Source of the DNA: Devosia subaequoris
GTDB lineage: Bacteria > Pseudomonadota > Alphaproteobacteria > Rhizobiales > Devosiaceae
Length of the DNA: 64,000 nucleotides
Direction of reading: 5' to 3'
NCBI RefSeq assembly: GCF_014197055.1
Contig: NZ_JACIEW010000001.1
Location: forward strand, 186,001-250,000
Position numbers and translations under genes: made by a program
Shown here: positions 19,387 to 28,326 of the stretch, in pieces
Layout: each line of letters begins with the position of its first letter
Position numbering within the stretch: position 1 is the first letter of the stretch
The notes under the pieces: generated by a model
What the model was told of the DNA's origin: nothing
The model's input: the letters and a program-made list of their open reading frames with translations, nothing else
The model's database searches: none

Positions 19387-20198
19387 TGAGCGATATTCTC
19401 AAGCAGATCGAAGCTTACAAGCGCGAAGAAATCGCGGCGGCGAAAAGTTCGCGCCCGTGGGCAGAAGTCGTCGCCGAGGCGCATGACCAGCCGGCGCCGC
19501 GCGGCTTTCTCAAGGCGATCAAGGCAAAGCGCGCCAAAGGCGACTACGCCCTGATTGCGGAAGTGAAGAAGGCCAGCCCTTCCAAGGGGCTGATCCGCGC
19601 CGACTTCAATCCGGCCGAGATCGCCCGATCTTATGAACAGGCCGGCGCGGCCTGCCTCTCGGTGCTGACCGACCGGCCGAGCTTTCAGGGTTCGCCGAGT
19701 TATCTGATCGAGGCACGGGCGGCGACCAAATTGCCGGTGTTGCGCAAGGACTTCCTGTTCGAAACCTATCAGGTGGCCGAGGCACGCTCCTGGGGTGCCG
19801 ACTGCATTCTGATCATCCTTGCAGCGGTGGGCGACGATATCGCCCGCTATCTGCTCGACGCTGCTGAGGAATGGGGCATGGATGCGCTGGTGGAAGTGCA
19901 TGACCAGCTCGAGCTCGATCGGGCGCTGGCGCTCGGCGCCCAGTTCATCGGTGTCAATAACCGCAATCTGCGTACCTTCGAGACCACGCTGGAGACCACG
20001 GTCAATCTTGCCGCCGGCGTGCCAGACGATGTTCTGCTGGTCAGCGAAAGTGGCATTGTTACCCACGAGCATGTCAGGATGCTCGACGAGCGTTGCAATG
20101 TCGGCACGTTTCTGGTGGGCGAAAGCCTGATGCGGCAGGACGACGTGGTCGCAGCCACGCGCGCCTTGCTGATGGGTGCCGCGGAGACGGTGCGCTGA
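19386..20198 (+). CDS. trpC: Indole-3-glycerol phosphate synthase
   Basis: TrpC cyclises carboxyphenylamino-deoxyribulose phosphate to indole-3-glycerol phosphate. It is a 270-residue TIM barrel with the catalytic Lys in [32 protein letters not shown], and [17 protein letters not shown] ahead of [10 protein letters not shown]. It is the stand-alone IGPS, not fused to TrpF, and neither trpF nor trpBA lies in the window. The ATG shares a base with the trpD stop. A TTG one codon upstream is a less likely start. Confidence 0.97.
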   Translation: MSDILKQIEAYKREEIAAAKSSRPWAEVVAEAHDQPAPRGFLKAIKAKRAKGDYALIAEVKKASPSKGLIRADFNPAEIARSYEQAGAACLSVLTDRPSFQGSPSYLIEARAATKLPVLRKDFLFETYQVAEARSWGADCILIILAAVGDDIARYLLDAAEEWGMDALVEVHDQLELDRALALGAQFIGVNNRNLRTFETTLETTVNLAAGVPDDVLLVSESGIVTHEHVRMLDERCNVGTFLVGESLMRQDDVVAATRALLMGAAETVR

Positions 20199-20677
20199 TG
20201 ACAGGCGGCCTCACCCATCTCAATGAAAAGGGCGAGGCCCATATCGTCGATATCGGACACAAGGCGGTTACGCGACGCCGCGCCGTCGCACAGGCGGTGC
20301 TGAGCGGCCAGGCAAAAACGATTGCCACCATTATGGGCGGCGGGCTGAAAAAGGGCGACGCTCTTGCCGTGGCGCGGATTGCCGGAATCATGGCCGCCAA
20401 AAAGACGGCGGAACTCATCCCGCTTTGCCACCCAATCCCTTTGACCAAGGTCAGTGTCGAAATCGCCGAGGCGAGCGACACCAGCATTCGCATTGTTGCG
20501 ACCGCTGAAACCACCGGACAGACCGGCGTGGAAATGGAAGCGTTGATAGCGGCCTCGACAGCGGCCTTGACGCTTTACGACATGGCCAAGGCGATCGACC
20601 GGGCCATGGTGGTGTCCGAGATGTGCCTGGTGGAAAAATCCGGCGGCAAGTCCGGCGACTTTGCGCGGACGCCATGA
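20198..20677 (+). CDS. moaC: Cyclic pyranopterin monophosphate synthase
   Basis: MoaC converts 3',8-cyclo-7,8-dihydro-GTP (made by MoaA) to cyclic pyranopterin monophosphate in molybdenum cofactor synthesis. The 159 residues include the family signatures LIPLCHPIPLTKV (active-site His), TAETTGQTGVEMEAL and ALTLYDMAKAIDRAM. The start ATG shares a base with the trpC stop, and its own stop overlaps moeA. The trpC-moaC-moeA arrangement is common in related alphaproteobacteria and probably reflects shared transcription rather than shared function. Confidence 0.97.
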   Translation: MTGGLTHLNEKGEAHIVDIGHKAVTRRRAVAQAVLSGQAKTIATIMGGGLKKGDALAVARIAGIMAAKKTAELIPLCHPIPLTKVSVEIAEASDTSIRIVATAETTGQTGVEMEALIAASTAALTLYDMAKAIDRAMVVSEMCLVEKSGGKSGDFARTP

Positions 20678-21876
20678 GCCTGCTTCCGGTCGACGATGCT
20701 CTGAAGGCCATTTTGGGTCGGGTCCCTGCCGTCACGCCTGAACAAGTGCCGCTTGGCGAGGCCATTGGCCGTGTCCTGGCCGCCCCGGTCGTTGCGGGAC
20801 ACAACCAGCCGCCGTTCGATGCCAGCGCCATGGATGGTTATGCCGTTCGGGCGAAAGACGTCGTCGAAGGGGCGCGGCTGCGCGTGATCGGGACTTCGCA
20901 GGCTGGCGCGGGCTATGGTGGAGGGGTGCATCGCGGGGAGGTCGTGCGAATTTTCACGGGGGCGCCGGTACCGCCGGGTGCTGACACGGTCATCATGCAG
21001 GAAGAGGCCGTTCGCGATGGCGATTTCGTCCATTTCACGGCCCCTGCCCGGCTCGGCCACAGTGTGCGCGCCAAGGGCAATGATTTTTCGACCGGTCAGA
21101 GCCTGATTGCAGCGGGAACCCGCTTGACGCCGATGCAGATCGCAGTGGCAGCAGCGGCAAACCAGGCCCGCCTCACCGTTGCGCAGCGTCCCAGAATTGC
21201 GCTTCTGGCCACTGGTGACGAGCTGGTGCTGCCCGGCACGCCACTTGGGCCGGATCAGATTGTCGCTTCGAACAGTTTCGGGCTCTCCGCCATGCTGGCG
21301 CCCTATGCCCGGCAGGTCGACGACCACGGTATAGTCAGCGACGACGCTGATCGGCTGCGGGAGCGGCTGGAGCGTATTCTCACGGCGGGACCGGATGTCC
21401 TCATCACCACGGGCGGCGCTTCGGTAGGTGAGCACGACCTGGTGCAGGACATTCTCAAGGGGCTCGGCGTGTCGCTCGATTTCTGGCGCATCAATATGCG
21501 TCCAGGAAAACCGCTGATGTTCGGCAGCCATGGGCGGACGCTGGTGTTTGGCCTGCCTGGAAACCCCGTTTCAGCGATGGTGACGGCGATGGTCTTCATC
21601 AAGCCGGCCTTGCGCGCCTGGGTTGGTCACGGCGAGCCAGCACCTTGGCGTCTGCCGCTCGCCGGCCCCACCCCATCCAACACTGCGCGCCGGCATTTCA
21701 TGCGCGCGCGACTTGTCCAGGGGGCCGACGGCATACAGGCGCTGCCGATATCCCAGACAGACAGCGGCCATACCTCTTCCCTGGCAGCGGCGGACCTGCT
21801 TGTCGTGCAGCCGGAGAACGATCCCGGCCAACCCATCGGGACCGTGGTCGAAGCCCTGCCAATCGACGCCTTCTAG
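20674..21876 (+). CDS. moeA: Molybdopterin molybdenumtransferase
   Basis: MoeA inserts molybdate into adenylated molybdopterin. The 400 residues begin MSLLPVDDALKAILGRVPAV, with ATG overlapping the moaC stop. Domain features include PPFDASAMDGYAVRAKDV, RIFTGAPVPPGADTVIMQEE, the catalytic-domain VLITTGGASVGEHDLVQDIL and PGKPLMFG/GLPGNPVSA. The C-terminal domain is present (HFMRARLVQGADG). It closes the trp-moa run; no obvious terminator separates it from the lexA promoter 50 bp on. Confidence 0.97.
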   Translation: MSLLPVDDALKAILGRVPAVTPEQVPLGEAIGRVLAAPVVAGHNQPPFDASAMDGYAVRAKDVVEGARLRVIGTSQAGAGYGGGVHRGEVVRIFTGAPVPPGADTVIMQEEAVRDGDFVHFTAPARLGHSVRAKGNDFSTGQSLIAAGTRLTPMQIAVAAAANQARLTVAQRPRIALLATGDELVLPGTPLGPDQIVASNSFGLSAMLAPYARQVDDHGIVSDDADRLRERLERILTAGPDVLITTGGASVGEHDLVQDILKGLGVSLDFWRINMRPGKPLMFGSHGRTLVFGLPGNPVSAMVTAMVFIKPALRAWVGHGEPAPWRLPLAGPTPSNTARRHFMRARLVQGADGIQALPISQTDSGHTSSLAAADLLVVQPENDPGQPIGTVVEALPIDAF

Positions 21877-21925
21877 CTTGCGCCGGGTCGCGGGAGGCTT
21901 TGGCAGTGCCGCTCGCTCAAGGCCG

Positions 21926-21970
21926 TTGCAGAACATAACTGGAACATGTATGGTCGTTCCGTCTATGTTC
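21926..21970 (+). promoter_or_regulatory. lexA promoter with two SOS boxes
   Basis: TTGCAG (21926-21931) and TATGGT (21949-21954) are 17 bp apart. A GAAC-N7-GAAC box (21931-21945) fills the spacer, and a GTTC-N7-GTTC box (21956-21970) covers the predicted start site. These are the known alphaproteobacterial LexA recognition sequences in opposite orientation, so LexA would block both promoter opening and RNA polymerase entry. Autoregulation is the natural reading. Confidence 0.88.
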
Positions 21971-21992
21971 CGATTCTGGGGTAGTGGGGCCA

Positions 21993-22712
21993 ATGCTGAC
22001 ACGCAAACAACACGAACTGCTGATGTTCATCCATGAACGGATGAAGGAGAGCGGTATTCCCCCGAGTTTCGATGAAATGAAGGATGCGCTGGATCTGGCG
22101 TCCAAATCCGGTATTCATCGGCTGATCACCGCCCTGGAAGAGCGCGGCTTCATTCGGCGCCTGCCCAATCGGGCCAGGGCGCTGGAAGTGGTGAAGCTGC
22201 CCGACTCGATGAACCCGTCGCTGGGCGGCCGCAAGGCGCGGTTCGAGCCCTCGGTGATCGAGGGGAATCTTGGCAAGGTGGCCAACCCACCTGCTCGCGG
22301 CAATGCCGGCGGCGGAGACGATTATGCCCGTCCGGTTTCGATCCCGGTGATGGGGCGCATTGCGGCCGGCACCCCCATCGAGGCCATCCAGTCCCATTCT
22401 CACACCATAGCCGTGCCGCCTGAAATGCTTGGCGCGGGGGAGCATTACGCACTCGAGGTGCGTGGTGACTCGATGATCGAGGCCGGCATTTTCGATGGCG
22501 ACACCGTGCTGATCAAGAAGCAGGAACACGCCTCGACCGGCGAAATCATCGTGGCTCTGGTCGATGATGAGGAAGCCACGCTCAAGCGCCTGCGCCGCAA
22601 GGGCGACACGGTGGCCCTGGAAGCTGCCAACCCGGCCTATGAAACCCGCATCTTTCCGCCCAACCGGGTCAAGGTGCAGGGCCGGCTCGTGGGGTTGATG
22701 CGGAAATACTGA
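21993..22712 (+). CDS. lexA: LexA repressor (SOS regulator)
   Basis: LexA represses SOS genes and self-cleaves when RecA is activated. The 239 residues start [20 protein letters not shown]; a GTG three codons upstream is less likely. The N-terminal winged helix ([20 protein letters not shown]) is followed by a linker and the S24 peptidase domain. Cleavage is expected in the segment around [13 protein letters not shown] (Ala-Gly in AAGTP). The catalytic Ser is in [16 protein letters not shown], and the Lys is in [16 protein letters not shown]. Two SOS boxes in its promoter indicate autorepression. uvsE follows 48 nt downstream on the same strand. Confidence 0.97.
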   Translation: MLTRKQHELLMFIHERMKESGIPPSFDEMKDALDLASKSGIHRLITALEERGFIRRLPNRARALEVVKLPDSMNPSLGGRKARFEPSVIEGNLGKVANPPARGNAGGGDDYARPVSIPVMGRIAAGTPIEAIQSHSHTIAVPPEMLGAGEHYALEVRGDSMIEAGIFDGDTVLIKKQEHASTGEIIVALVDDEEATLKRLRRKGDTVALEAANPAYETRIFPPNRVKVQGRLVGLMRKY

Positions 22713-22760
22713 GCGGAACAAGAGAAGAGGCCGGGCATTGCCTCTAAGGAGGTGGTGCCC

Positions 22761-23795
22761 ATGTCTGATCCGCTCAAGCTTGGTTTCCCGGTGAAAGTGC
22801 TGGGAGACCCCAGTCTCAAAAGCAATGACGCTCGGCGCTCCCAGTCAAATCCACATCTGCGGGTGTCGCTAGGCTATCTTGCCGACATATTCGATTATTT
22901 GGTCCGGCACGACATTCGCATGTATCGGATGTCGTCGGACCTCGCACCTTACGCGACGCATCCCGACATGCCGCAATTCCACTCGATGGTGAGGGATAGC
23001 GCCACCGATCTCGGTGCTCTGGGCAAACGGGCGCGTGAACTTGGTCTACGCCTGTCTTTCCACCCCAGCCAGTTCATTGTGCTGAACAGTCCTGATCCCG
23101 ATCTTGTGCGCAAGAGCGTATGGGACCTGACCAGCCAGGCAGAGATGCTGGATCATATGGAACTCGGGCCCGAAGCTGTTCTGGTGGTGCATGTGGGTGG
23201 GGTCTATGGCGAGAAGGACGGGGCCCGCCAGCGTTGGATAGAAACCTGGAAAACCTTACCCGAGCCGGTTCGCCGGCGACTCGTGCTGGAAAATGACGAT
23301 CTGCGCTTTTCCTGCGCTGACGTGCTTCACATAAGCGAGCACACGGGCGTTCGGCTGATTTTTGACCATCAACATTTCTGGTGCCTCAACCCTGAAGGGT
23401 TGCCGCTTCGCGACACCCTGATACGGATGCTCGAGACCTGGCCGGCAGATCAGCGGCCCAAAATCCACTTCTCCTCGCCGCGAACCGAATTCAGGCAGCA
23501 AACGCGCAAGAACAGCCGCACGGGTAAAGCAGAGGTGGTGTCCGTCGCGCCGATCTGGACCGGCCACGCCGACTTCGTGCAACCTTTCGAATTCATTGGC
23601 TTTCTGCGCCAAGCCGAAGGATTGGACTTCGATGTCATGCTCGAGGCCAAGGCCAAGGATCTGGCGCTGATCCGTCTGCGATCAGACTTACAGCACTACG
23701 CGCCCGATATCGCTGCTCGTTTCGGCCTCTCCGCCGCGTTGGGAGGAGAGGCCGAAACTTCGTCACTTGAAGCAAGGGTGCAACTTAGCGCTTAG
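22761..23795 (+). CDS. uvsE: UV DNA damage endonuclease (UVDE/UvsE family)
   Basis: UvsE nicks DNA 5' of cyclobutane dimers, 6-4 photoproducts and some abasic sites, starting an alternative excision repair route. The 344-residue TIM barrel carries [43 protein letters not shown] and [15 protein letters not shown], which provide the metal-binding His, Glu and Asp residues. AAGGAGG lies 8 nt before ATG 22761. With no promoter or terminator apparent in the 48-nt gap, it probably shares the SOS-controlled lexA transcript. Its stop overlaps the convergent dehydratase stop. Its presence here departs from the usual lexA-comEC adjacency. Confidence 0.93.
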   Translation: MSDPLKLGFPVKVLGDPSLKSNDARRSQSNPHLRVSLGYLADIFDYLVRHDIRMYRMSSDLAPYATHPDMPQFHSMVRDSATDLGALGKRARELGLRLSFHPSQFIVLNSPDPDLVRKSVWDLTSQAEMLDHMELGPEAVLVVHVGGVYGEKDGARQRWIETWKTLPEPVRRRLVLENDDLRFSCADVLHISEHTGVRLIFDHQHFWCLNPEGLPLRDTLIRMLETWPADQRPKIHFSSPRTEFRQQTRKNSRTGKAEVVSVAPIWTGHADFVQPFEFIGFLRQAEGLDFDVMLEAKAKDLALIRLRSDLQHYAPDIAARFGLSAALGGEAETSSLEARVQLSA

Positions 23796-25600
23796 TGGTT
23801 GTCGCGCGGTACGCCTTCACTCTGAGCGATACGCTGATACTTTTCAGCGGGCTTGAGAATGGCTCCCTCACCCAACTGCCCCACGATGCCACGCTGGATT
23901 TCCTGCCAGGGTGTCTGGTGCTTGGGGAATTTGTAGCCACCATCGGCCTCAAGTGCGGCACGGCGATTTGCGATTTCCTCGTCGGAAATGAGGATGTCGG
24001 CTTCGCCCTTGTTGAGGTCGATGCGCACCCGATCGCCGGTTTTGAGGATGGCAAGATTGCCGCCTGCTGCAGCCTCGGGAGAGGCGTTGAGGATAGAGGG
24101 GGAACCGGAGGTTCCGGACTGGCGGCCATCACCGATGCAGGCCAGCGAGTGAACACCCTTCTTGATGAGGTAGTCGGGCGGCCGCATGTTGACCACTTCG
24201 GCGGCGCCCGGATAGCCGATCGGACCAGCACCGCGCATGAAGAGCAGAGTGTGTTCGTCAATCTCAAGTGAAGGATCGTCGATCCGATGGTGGTAGTCCT
24301 CCGGGCCATCGAAGACCACAGCCTTGCCCTCGAACATGCCAGGATGCGCGGGATCTGAGAGGTAGCGGTCCTTGAACTCGGGGCTGATGACGCTGGTCTT
24401 CATGATGGCGTTGTCGAACAGATTGCCACGCAGCACGAGGAAACCCGCCTCGGCCTTGAGCGGATTGTCGAAATGGCGGATGACCTTGTCATCCTCGATG
24501 ACAGTGGTCCGGCAATTTTCGCCAATGGTCTTTCCGTTGACGGTAGGCGCATCTTCGTGGATTAGCCCCTGCCCCATCAGCTCGTTGACCACCGCTGGTA
24601 CGCCACCGGCGTGGTAGTAGTCCTCGCCGAGATATTCGCCGGCTGGCTGCAGATTGACCAGCAACGGCACCTTGTGGCCGTGCTGTTGCCATTCATCGAT
24701 CTCGAGCTCAACACCGATATGCTTGGCGATGGCATTGATATGGATCGGCGCATTGGTCGAACCGCCAATGGCGGAATTGACGACGATGGCGTTGAGGAAG
24801 TTTTCCTTGGTGAGGATGTCGGAGGGCTTGATATCCTCGTGCACCATTTCCACCGCGCGCTTGCCGGTGCGGTAGGCCATTTCCTGGCGGTCGCGATAGG
24901 GAGCGGGAATAGCGGCCGAACCGGGAAGCTGCATGCCCAATGCCTCGGCCAGCGAGTTCATGGTGGAGGCCGTGCCCATGGTGTTACAATAGCCGGTGGA
25001 CGGCGCGGACGAAGCCACCAGCTCGATGAATTTGGGATAGTCGATTTCGCCGGCGGCCAGCATCTGGCGGGCCTTCCAGACGATGGTGCCCGAACCGGTG
25101 CGCTCGCCCTTGTGCCAGCCGTTGAGCATGGGGCCGACGGAGAGCGCGATGGCCGGGATGTTGACCGTGGCCGCGCCCATCAGCATGGCCGGCGTGGTCT
25201 TGTCGCAGCCAATGGTGAGGACCACGCCATCAAGCGGATAGCCATAGAGCACTTCAACCAGGCCCAGATAGGCCAGGTTTCGGTCAAGGCCCGCAGTCGG
25301 GCGCTTGCCGGTTTCCTGGATCGGATGCACAGGGAATTCGATAGCGATGCCGCCGGCCTCGCGGATGCCCTCACGCACGCGCTCGGCCAGAACCATATGA
25401 TGGCGATTGCAGGGGCTGAGATCCGAGCCGGTCTGGGCGATGCCGATGATCGGTTTACCTGACTGCAATTCCTCTCGCGACACGCCGAAATTCATATAGC
25501 GCTCAAGATAGAGAGCAGTCATATCGGGATTGTCGGGGTTGTCGAACCATGCGCGCGAGCGAAGTTTGCGGCCGCCGGTGCCGCCATTGTCTGCAGTCAT
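23792..25600 (-). CDS. IlvD/Edd family dehydratase, probably a sugar-acid dehydratase
   Basis: This 602-residue protein belongs to the IlvD/Edd Fe-S dehydratases. Cluster ligands and substrate residues are visible in [34 protein letters not shown] and [15 protein letters not shown], with the C-terminal [20 protein letters not shown]. The family includes dihydroxy-acid dehydratase, phosphogluconate dehydratase and the arabinonate/xylonate/galactonate dehydratases. The Cys-Asn-Arg-His motif and the divergent dgoK-dgoA-lactonase operon favour a sugar-acid role, producing 2-keto-3-deoxy-galactonate or a pentonate equivalent. The start at 25600 excludes the in-frame extension through the operator region. 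Confidence 0.88.
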   Translation of the reverse strand: MTADNGGTGGRKLRSRAWFDNPDNPDMTALYLERYMNFGVSREELQSGKPIIGIAQTGSDLSPCNRHHMVLAERVREGIREAGGIAIEFPVHPIQETGKRPTAGLDRNLAYLGLVEVLYGYPLDGVVLTIGCDKTTPAMLMGAATVNIPAIALSVGPMLNGWHKGERTGSGTIVWKARQMLAAGEIDYPKFIELVASSAPSTGYCNTMGTASTMNSLAEALGMQLPGSAAIPAPYRDRQEMAYRTGKRAVEMVHEDIKPSDILTKENFLNAIVVNSAIGGSTNAPIHINAIAKHIGVELEIDEWQQHGHKVPLLVNLQPAGEYLGEDYYHAGGVPAVVNELMGQGLIHEDAPTVNGKTIGENCRTTVIEDDKVIRHFDNPLKAEAGFLVLRGNLFDNAIMKTSVISPEFKDRYLSDPAHPGMFEGKAVVFDGPEDYHHRIDDPSLEIDEHTLLFMRGAGPIGYPGAAEVVNMRPPDYLIKKGVHSLACIGDGRQSGTSGSPSILNASPEAAAGGNLAILKTGDRVRIDLNKGEADILISDEEIANRRAALEADGGYKFPKHQTPWQEIQRGIVGQLGEGAILKPAEKYQRIAQSEGVPRDNH

Positions 25601-25647
25601 CTTGCCTGTTCCTTGCTTGTCCGCCGGACGCGGATCAGAGGGCCTTG

Positions 25648-25665
25648 GTGGTAGTGTTCTACCAC
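25648..25665. promoter_or_regulatory. Perfect 7-bp inverted repeat, candidate repressor operator
   Basis: GTGGTAG-TGTT-CTACCAC lies in the 293-bp divergent region between the dehydratase and dgoK. It sits just downstream of a putative promoter for the dehydratase, where a bound repressor would block transcription. Short TGGTA...TACCA palindromes are typical of GntR-family sites, including sugar-acid regulators, but the regulator gene is not in this window. Confidence 0.5.
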
Positions 25666-25690
25666 GCGAAACTGTAGTGTGAATGGGTCC

Positions 25691-25718
25691 AGAGTAAAAA
25701 ATCATACAAATCGGCCAA
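25691..25718 (-). promoter_or_regulatory. Putative promoter for the dehydratase gene
   Basis: On the minus strand TTGGCC (25713-25718) and TACTCT (25691-25696) are 16 bp apart, ~90 bp before the start codon. The match is moderate and is supported mainly by its position upstream of the inverted repeat. The rest of the intergenic region (25719-25893) must contain the dgoK promoter, which I could not place. Confidence 0.4.
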
Positions 25719-25893
25719 GGCTATGCAATGGATGTAGATATCTGGCCATACGACCGTTCGAGCTTACAGTACGAAAAGCCGCGCTCGCCGTGGTTGCATA
25801 GAAATAGCCAAAACTGGAAACGAACTGGCCAGCAGGCGCAGAGGCCATTAGGGTCGCGCCGCATCATGTTGGGATCGTGGGAGACGGACTAGA

Positions 25894-26811
25894 TTGGCTG
25901 AGGAAATTGCATGGGTTGGAGTTGACTGGGGCACGTCCAACCTGCGGGCCTGGGGTATCGGAGAATCCGGCGCGGTAGTGGCGAGCGCCGAGTCTGACCA
26001 GGGAATGAGCAAACTGTCGCGTGACCAGTTTCCCGAAGCGCTCGGCGCAGCGTTGGCGCAAATGCCGTTGCCCCAAGGGCCGCTTGATGTGGTGATTTGC
26101 GGCATGGCCGGAGCACGGCAGGGTTGGCTCGAAGCGCCCTATCTCGAGGCGCCGACCGAACTTGGTGCCCTTGGCCAGGGCGCGGTACGTCCGGACATGC
26201 CAGACGAACGATTTCGCGTCTCGATTCTGCCCGGCGTCTGCCAAAGGCAGGGCGGCGAAAATGTCATGCGCGGCGAGGAAACCCAATTGCTCGGACTGGC
26301 CAGCCTTCACACCGAATATACGGGTCTGGTCTGCATGCCTGGCACGCATTCGAAATGGGCGAGGCTCGAAGGGACGCGGATTGAGCACTTTTCGACGGCT
26401 ATGACCGGGGAAATGTTCGCGCTGCTCAAGACCCAGTCGGTGCTGCGGCACTCGCTGAACGGGCCACTGGATGGTCCGGAACAAGACGAGGGATTTGTTG
26501 CTGGTGCCCGCGACGGGCTGGACGATCCCGCCGCGCTGTTGGGTCAGTTGTTCACCGTTCGCGCAGCCTCGTTGTTATCGGACAAGGCGCCAGACTGGTG
26601 CGCCGGATATCTCTCGGGTCTGCTGATTGGCACCGAGATTGCTGCAAACCGTAACGAGATCGGCACCGATCCGGTGCCGCTGATCGGCTCCGACAAGCTC
26701 TGCGCGCTCTATATGCGCGTGCTCCACATGGCCGGGGCCTCTGGTCGCCTGGTCGATTCAACAGAAGTCGTGCTGGCCGGTCTCAAGGCCGCGCGCGCGT
26801 CCATTGCCTGA
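25894..26811 (+). CDS. dgoK: 2-dehydro-3-deoxygalactonokinase
   Basis: DgoK phosphorylates 2-keto-3-deoxy-galactonate in the De Ley-Doudoroff galactose pathway. The 305 residues show the N-terminal kinase motif WVGVDWGTSNLRAWGI, VVICGMAGARQGWLEAPY, GLVCMPGTHSKWARLEG and SGLLIGTEIAA. Translation appears to begin at TTG 25894, with GGGAG 11 nt upstream, because no ATG or GTG precedes the kinase motif. dgoA follows 10 nt after the stop. The kinase with dgoA and a lactonase makes an almost complete pathway. Confidence 0.93.
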   Translation: MAEEIAWVGVDWGTSNLRAWGIGESGAVVASAESDQGMSKLSRDQFPEALGAALAQMPLPQGPLDVVICGMAGARQGWLEAPYLEAPTELGALGQGAVRPDMPDERFRVSILPGVCQRQGGENVMRGEETQLLGLASLHTEYTGLVCMPGTHSKWARLEGTRIEHFSTAMTGEMFALLKTQSVLRHSLNGPLDGPEQDEGFVAGARDGLDDPAALLGQLFTVRAASLLSDKAPDWCAGYLSGLLIGTEIAANRNEIGTDPVPLIGSDKLCALYMRVLHMAGASGRLVDSTEVVLAGLKAARASIA

Positions 26812-26821
26812 GGATTTGCCC

Positions 26822-27433
26822 GTGACCCATCGCCATATCATCGCCATTCTGCGCGGCGTTACGCCCGATGAGGCCGTGCCCGTCTGCACAGCACTGGTGG
26901 AGGCCGGCATTACATTGATCGAAGTGCCACTCAATTCGCCCAATGCAGTGGACAGTATTGGCCGTGCTGCCAAGGCCTTGTCCAATCGGGCAGAAATTGG
27001 GGCGGGCACGGTGCTGACGCCAGAGGACGTGCGGGCCGTGGCCGGGGCCGGTGGCACCTTCATTGTCTCGCCGGACACCAATGTGGAGGTGATCTCCGAA
27101 ACCGTTCGGCTGGAGCTGAAATCCTACCCGGGTGTGTTTTCTCCGACCGATGCCTTTGCCGCCATTCGCGCCGGCGCGACCGGGCTCAAATTTTTCCCCG
27201 CTGAAGTGCTGGGCGCCAGGGGGATCAAAGCAATGAAGGCCGTTCTCCCTCCCGCCCTGCCGCTCTATGCGGTGGGCGGTGCCAATCCGGATAATTTCCA
27301 CGAGTACTTCGCGGTAGGCTGCACCGGATTTGGCCTGGGCACCTATCTCTTCAAGCCTGGCATGGACGTGGCCGATGTGAGCGAACGCGCGAAACTGGCC
27401 GTTGCGGCCTATGATCAGGGAGCCGCGAAATGA
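26822..27433 (+). CDS. dgoA: 2-dehydro-3-deoxy-6-phosphogalactonate aldolase
   Basis: DgoA cleaves KDPGal to pyruvate and glyceraldehyde 3-phosphate. The 203-residue class I aldolase has IIAILRGVTPDEAVPV, the catalytic Glu region TLIEVPLNSPNA, GAGTVLTPEDVRAVAGAGG and the Schiff-base Lys in GATGLKFFPAEVLGARGIKA. A GTG start with GAGGA 7 nt upstream fits best; a TTG six codons earlier would overlap dgoK. The stop overlaps the lactonase start (ATGA), indicating coupling. Confidence 0.94.
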   Translation: MTHRHIIAILRGVTPDEAVPVCTALVEAGITLIEVPLNSPNAVDSIGRAAKALSNRAEIGAGTVLTPEDVRAVAGAGGTFIVSPDTNVEVISETVRLELKSYPGVFSPTDAFAAIRAGATGLKFFPAEVLGARGIKAMKAVLPPALPLYAVGGANPDNFHEYFAVGCTGFGLGTYLFKPGMDVADVSERAKLAVAAYDQGAAK

Positions 27434-28305
27434 CCGGGACCGCCAAACTACTGATCGACAGCCAATGCGAGCTGGGCGAAGGACCATTCTGGCATGCTGG
27501 CCGTCAGCAATTGTTCTGGTTCGACATCAATAACCAGACGCTGTTCGCCGCCAATGTCGATGGCGAGGTGCAGAACCGGTGGCACTTAGACGAGATCGTC
27601 GCGGCAGCAGCAATTATCGATGATGCAACGCTGGTGCTAGCCAGTGAAACCGGGCTGAAGCGTTTTGATCTGGTTACCGGTGAAGCGGTTCATCTGATCG
27701 ATATCGAGCGGGACGTGCCGACCAACCGTACCAATGACAGCCGGGTGCATGCCTCGGGTGCGTTCTGGATCGGTACCATGGTCAAGGATGAAGGTCCCAA
27801 GGATGGTGCGGTCTATCACTACCGCGCGGGCGTTCTGACCAAGATCATCTCCAATGCGGCCATTCCAAATGCCACATGCTTCTCGCCCGATGGCCGGACG
27901 GCTTATTGGACCGACACGCCGGATCAGAAAATTCTCAAATGCGCCGTCGATCCAGAAACGGGAATGCCGGTAGGCGAATGGGAACTGTTTGCCGATGTTT
28001 CGGAGCACCGTGGCTATCCGGACGGGGCCGTGGTCGATAGCGCGGGCTATCTGTGGAATGCCCGCTGGGGCGGATCGTGTGTGATCCGCTATGCGCCCGA
28101 CGGGACCATCGATCGCATCATCGAGGTGCCTGTCAGCCAGGTCACCTGCCCGGCGTTTGGCGGCACGGATCTCAAGCGGCTGTTCCTCACCACCGCCAAC
28201 AAGACCCTGTCGGCCGAGCAGTTGGCCGCAGAAAAAGTTGCCGGCGGAGTGTTCTACATCGATGTCGATGTTGCCGGACAGCCCGAAGCCAAAATCAAGC
28301 TTTGA
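27430..28305 (+). CDS. SMP-30/gluconolactonase family protein (sugar lactonase)
   Basis: This 291-residue six-bladed propeller has candidate metal ligands in CELGEGPFWH (Glu), RTNDSRVHASGAFWIGTM (Asn), AIPNATCFSPDG (Asn) and RGYPDGAVVDSAGYLWNARW (Asp). The family hydrolyses aldonolactones. In this operon it probably opens galactono- or arabinono-lactone to the aldonic acid, which the divergent dehydratase would use. Its start overlaps the dgoA stop. No sugar dehydrogenase or transporter accompanies the operon. It converges with comEC, 21 bp apart. Confidence 0.92.
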   Translation: MTGTAKLLIDSQCELGEGPFWHAGRQQLFWFDINNQTLFAANVDGEVQNRWHLDEIVAAAAIIDDATLVLASETGLKRFDLVTGEAVHLIDIERDVPTNRTNDSRVHASGAFWIGTMVKDEGPKDGAVYHYRAGVLTKIISNAAIPNATCFSPDGRTAYWTDTPDQKILKCAVDPETGMPVGEWELFADVSEHRGYPDGAVVDSAGYLWNARWGGSCVIRYAPDGTIDRIIEVPVSQVTCPAFGGTDLKRLFLTTANKTLSAEQLAAEKVAGGVFYIDVDVAGQPEAKIKL

Positions 28306-28326
28306 GACCTGCGATGCCTACGGGTG

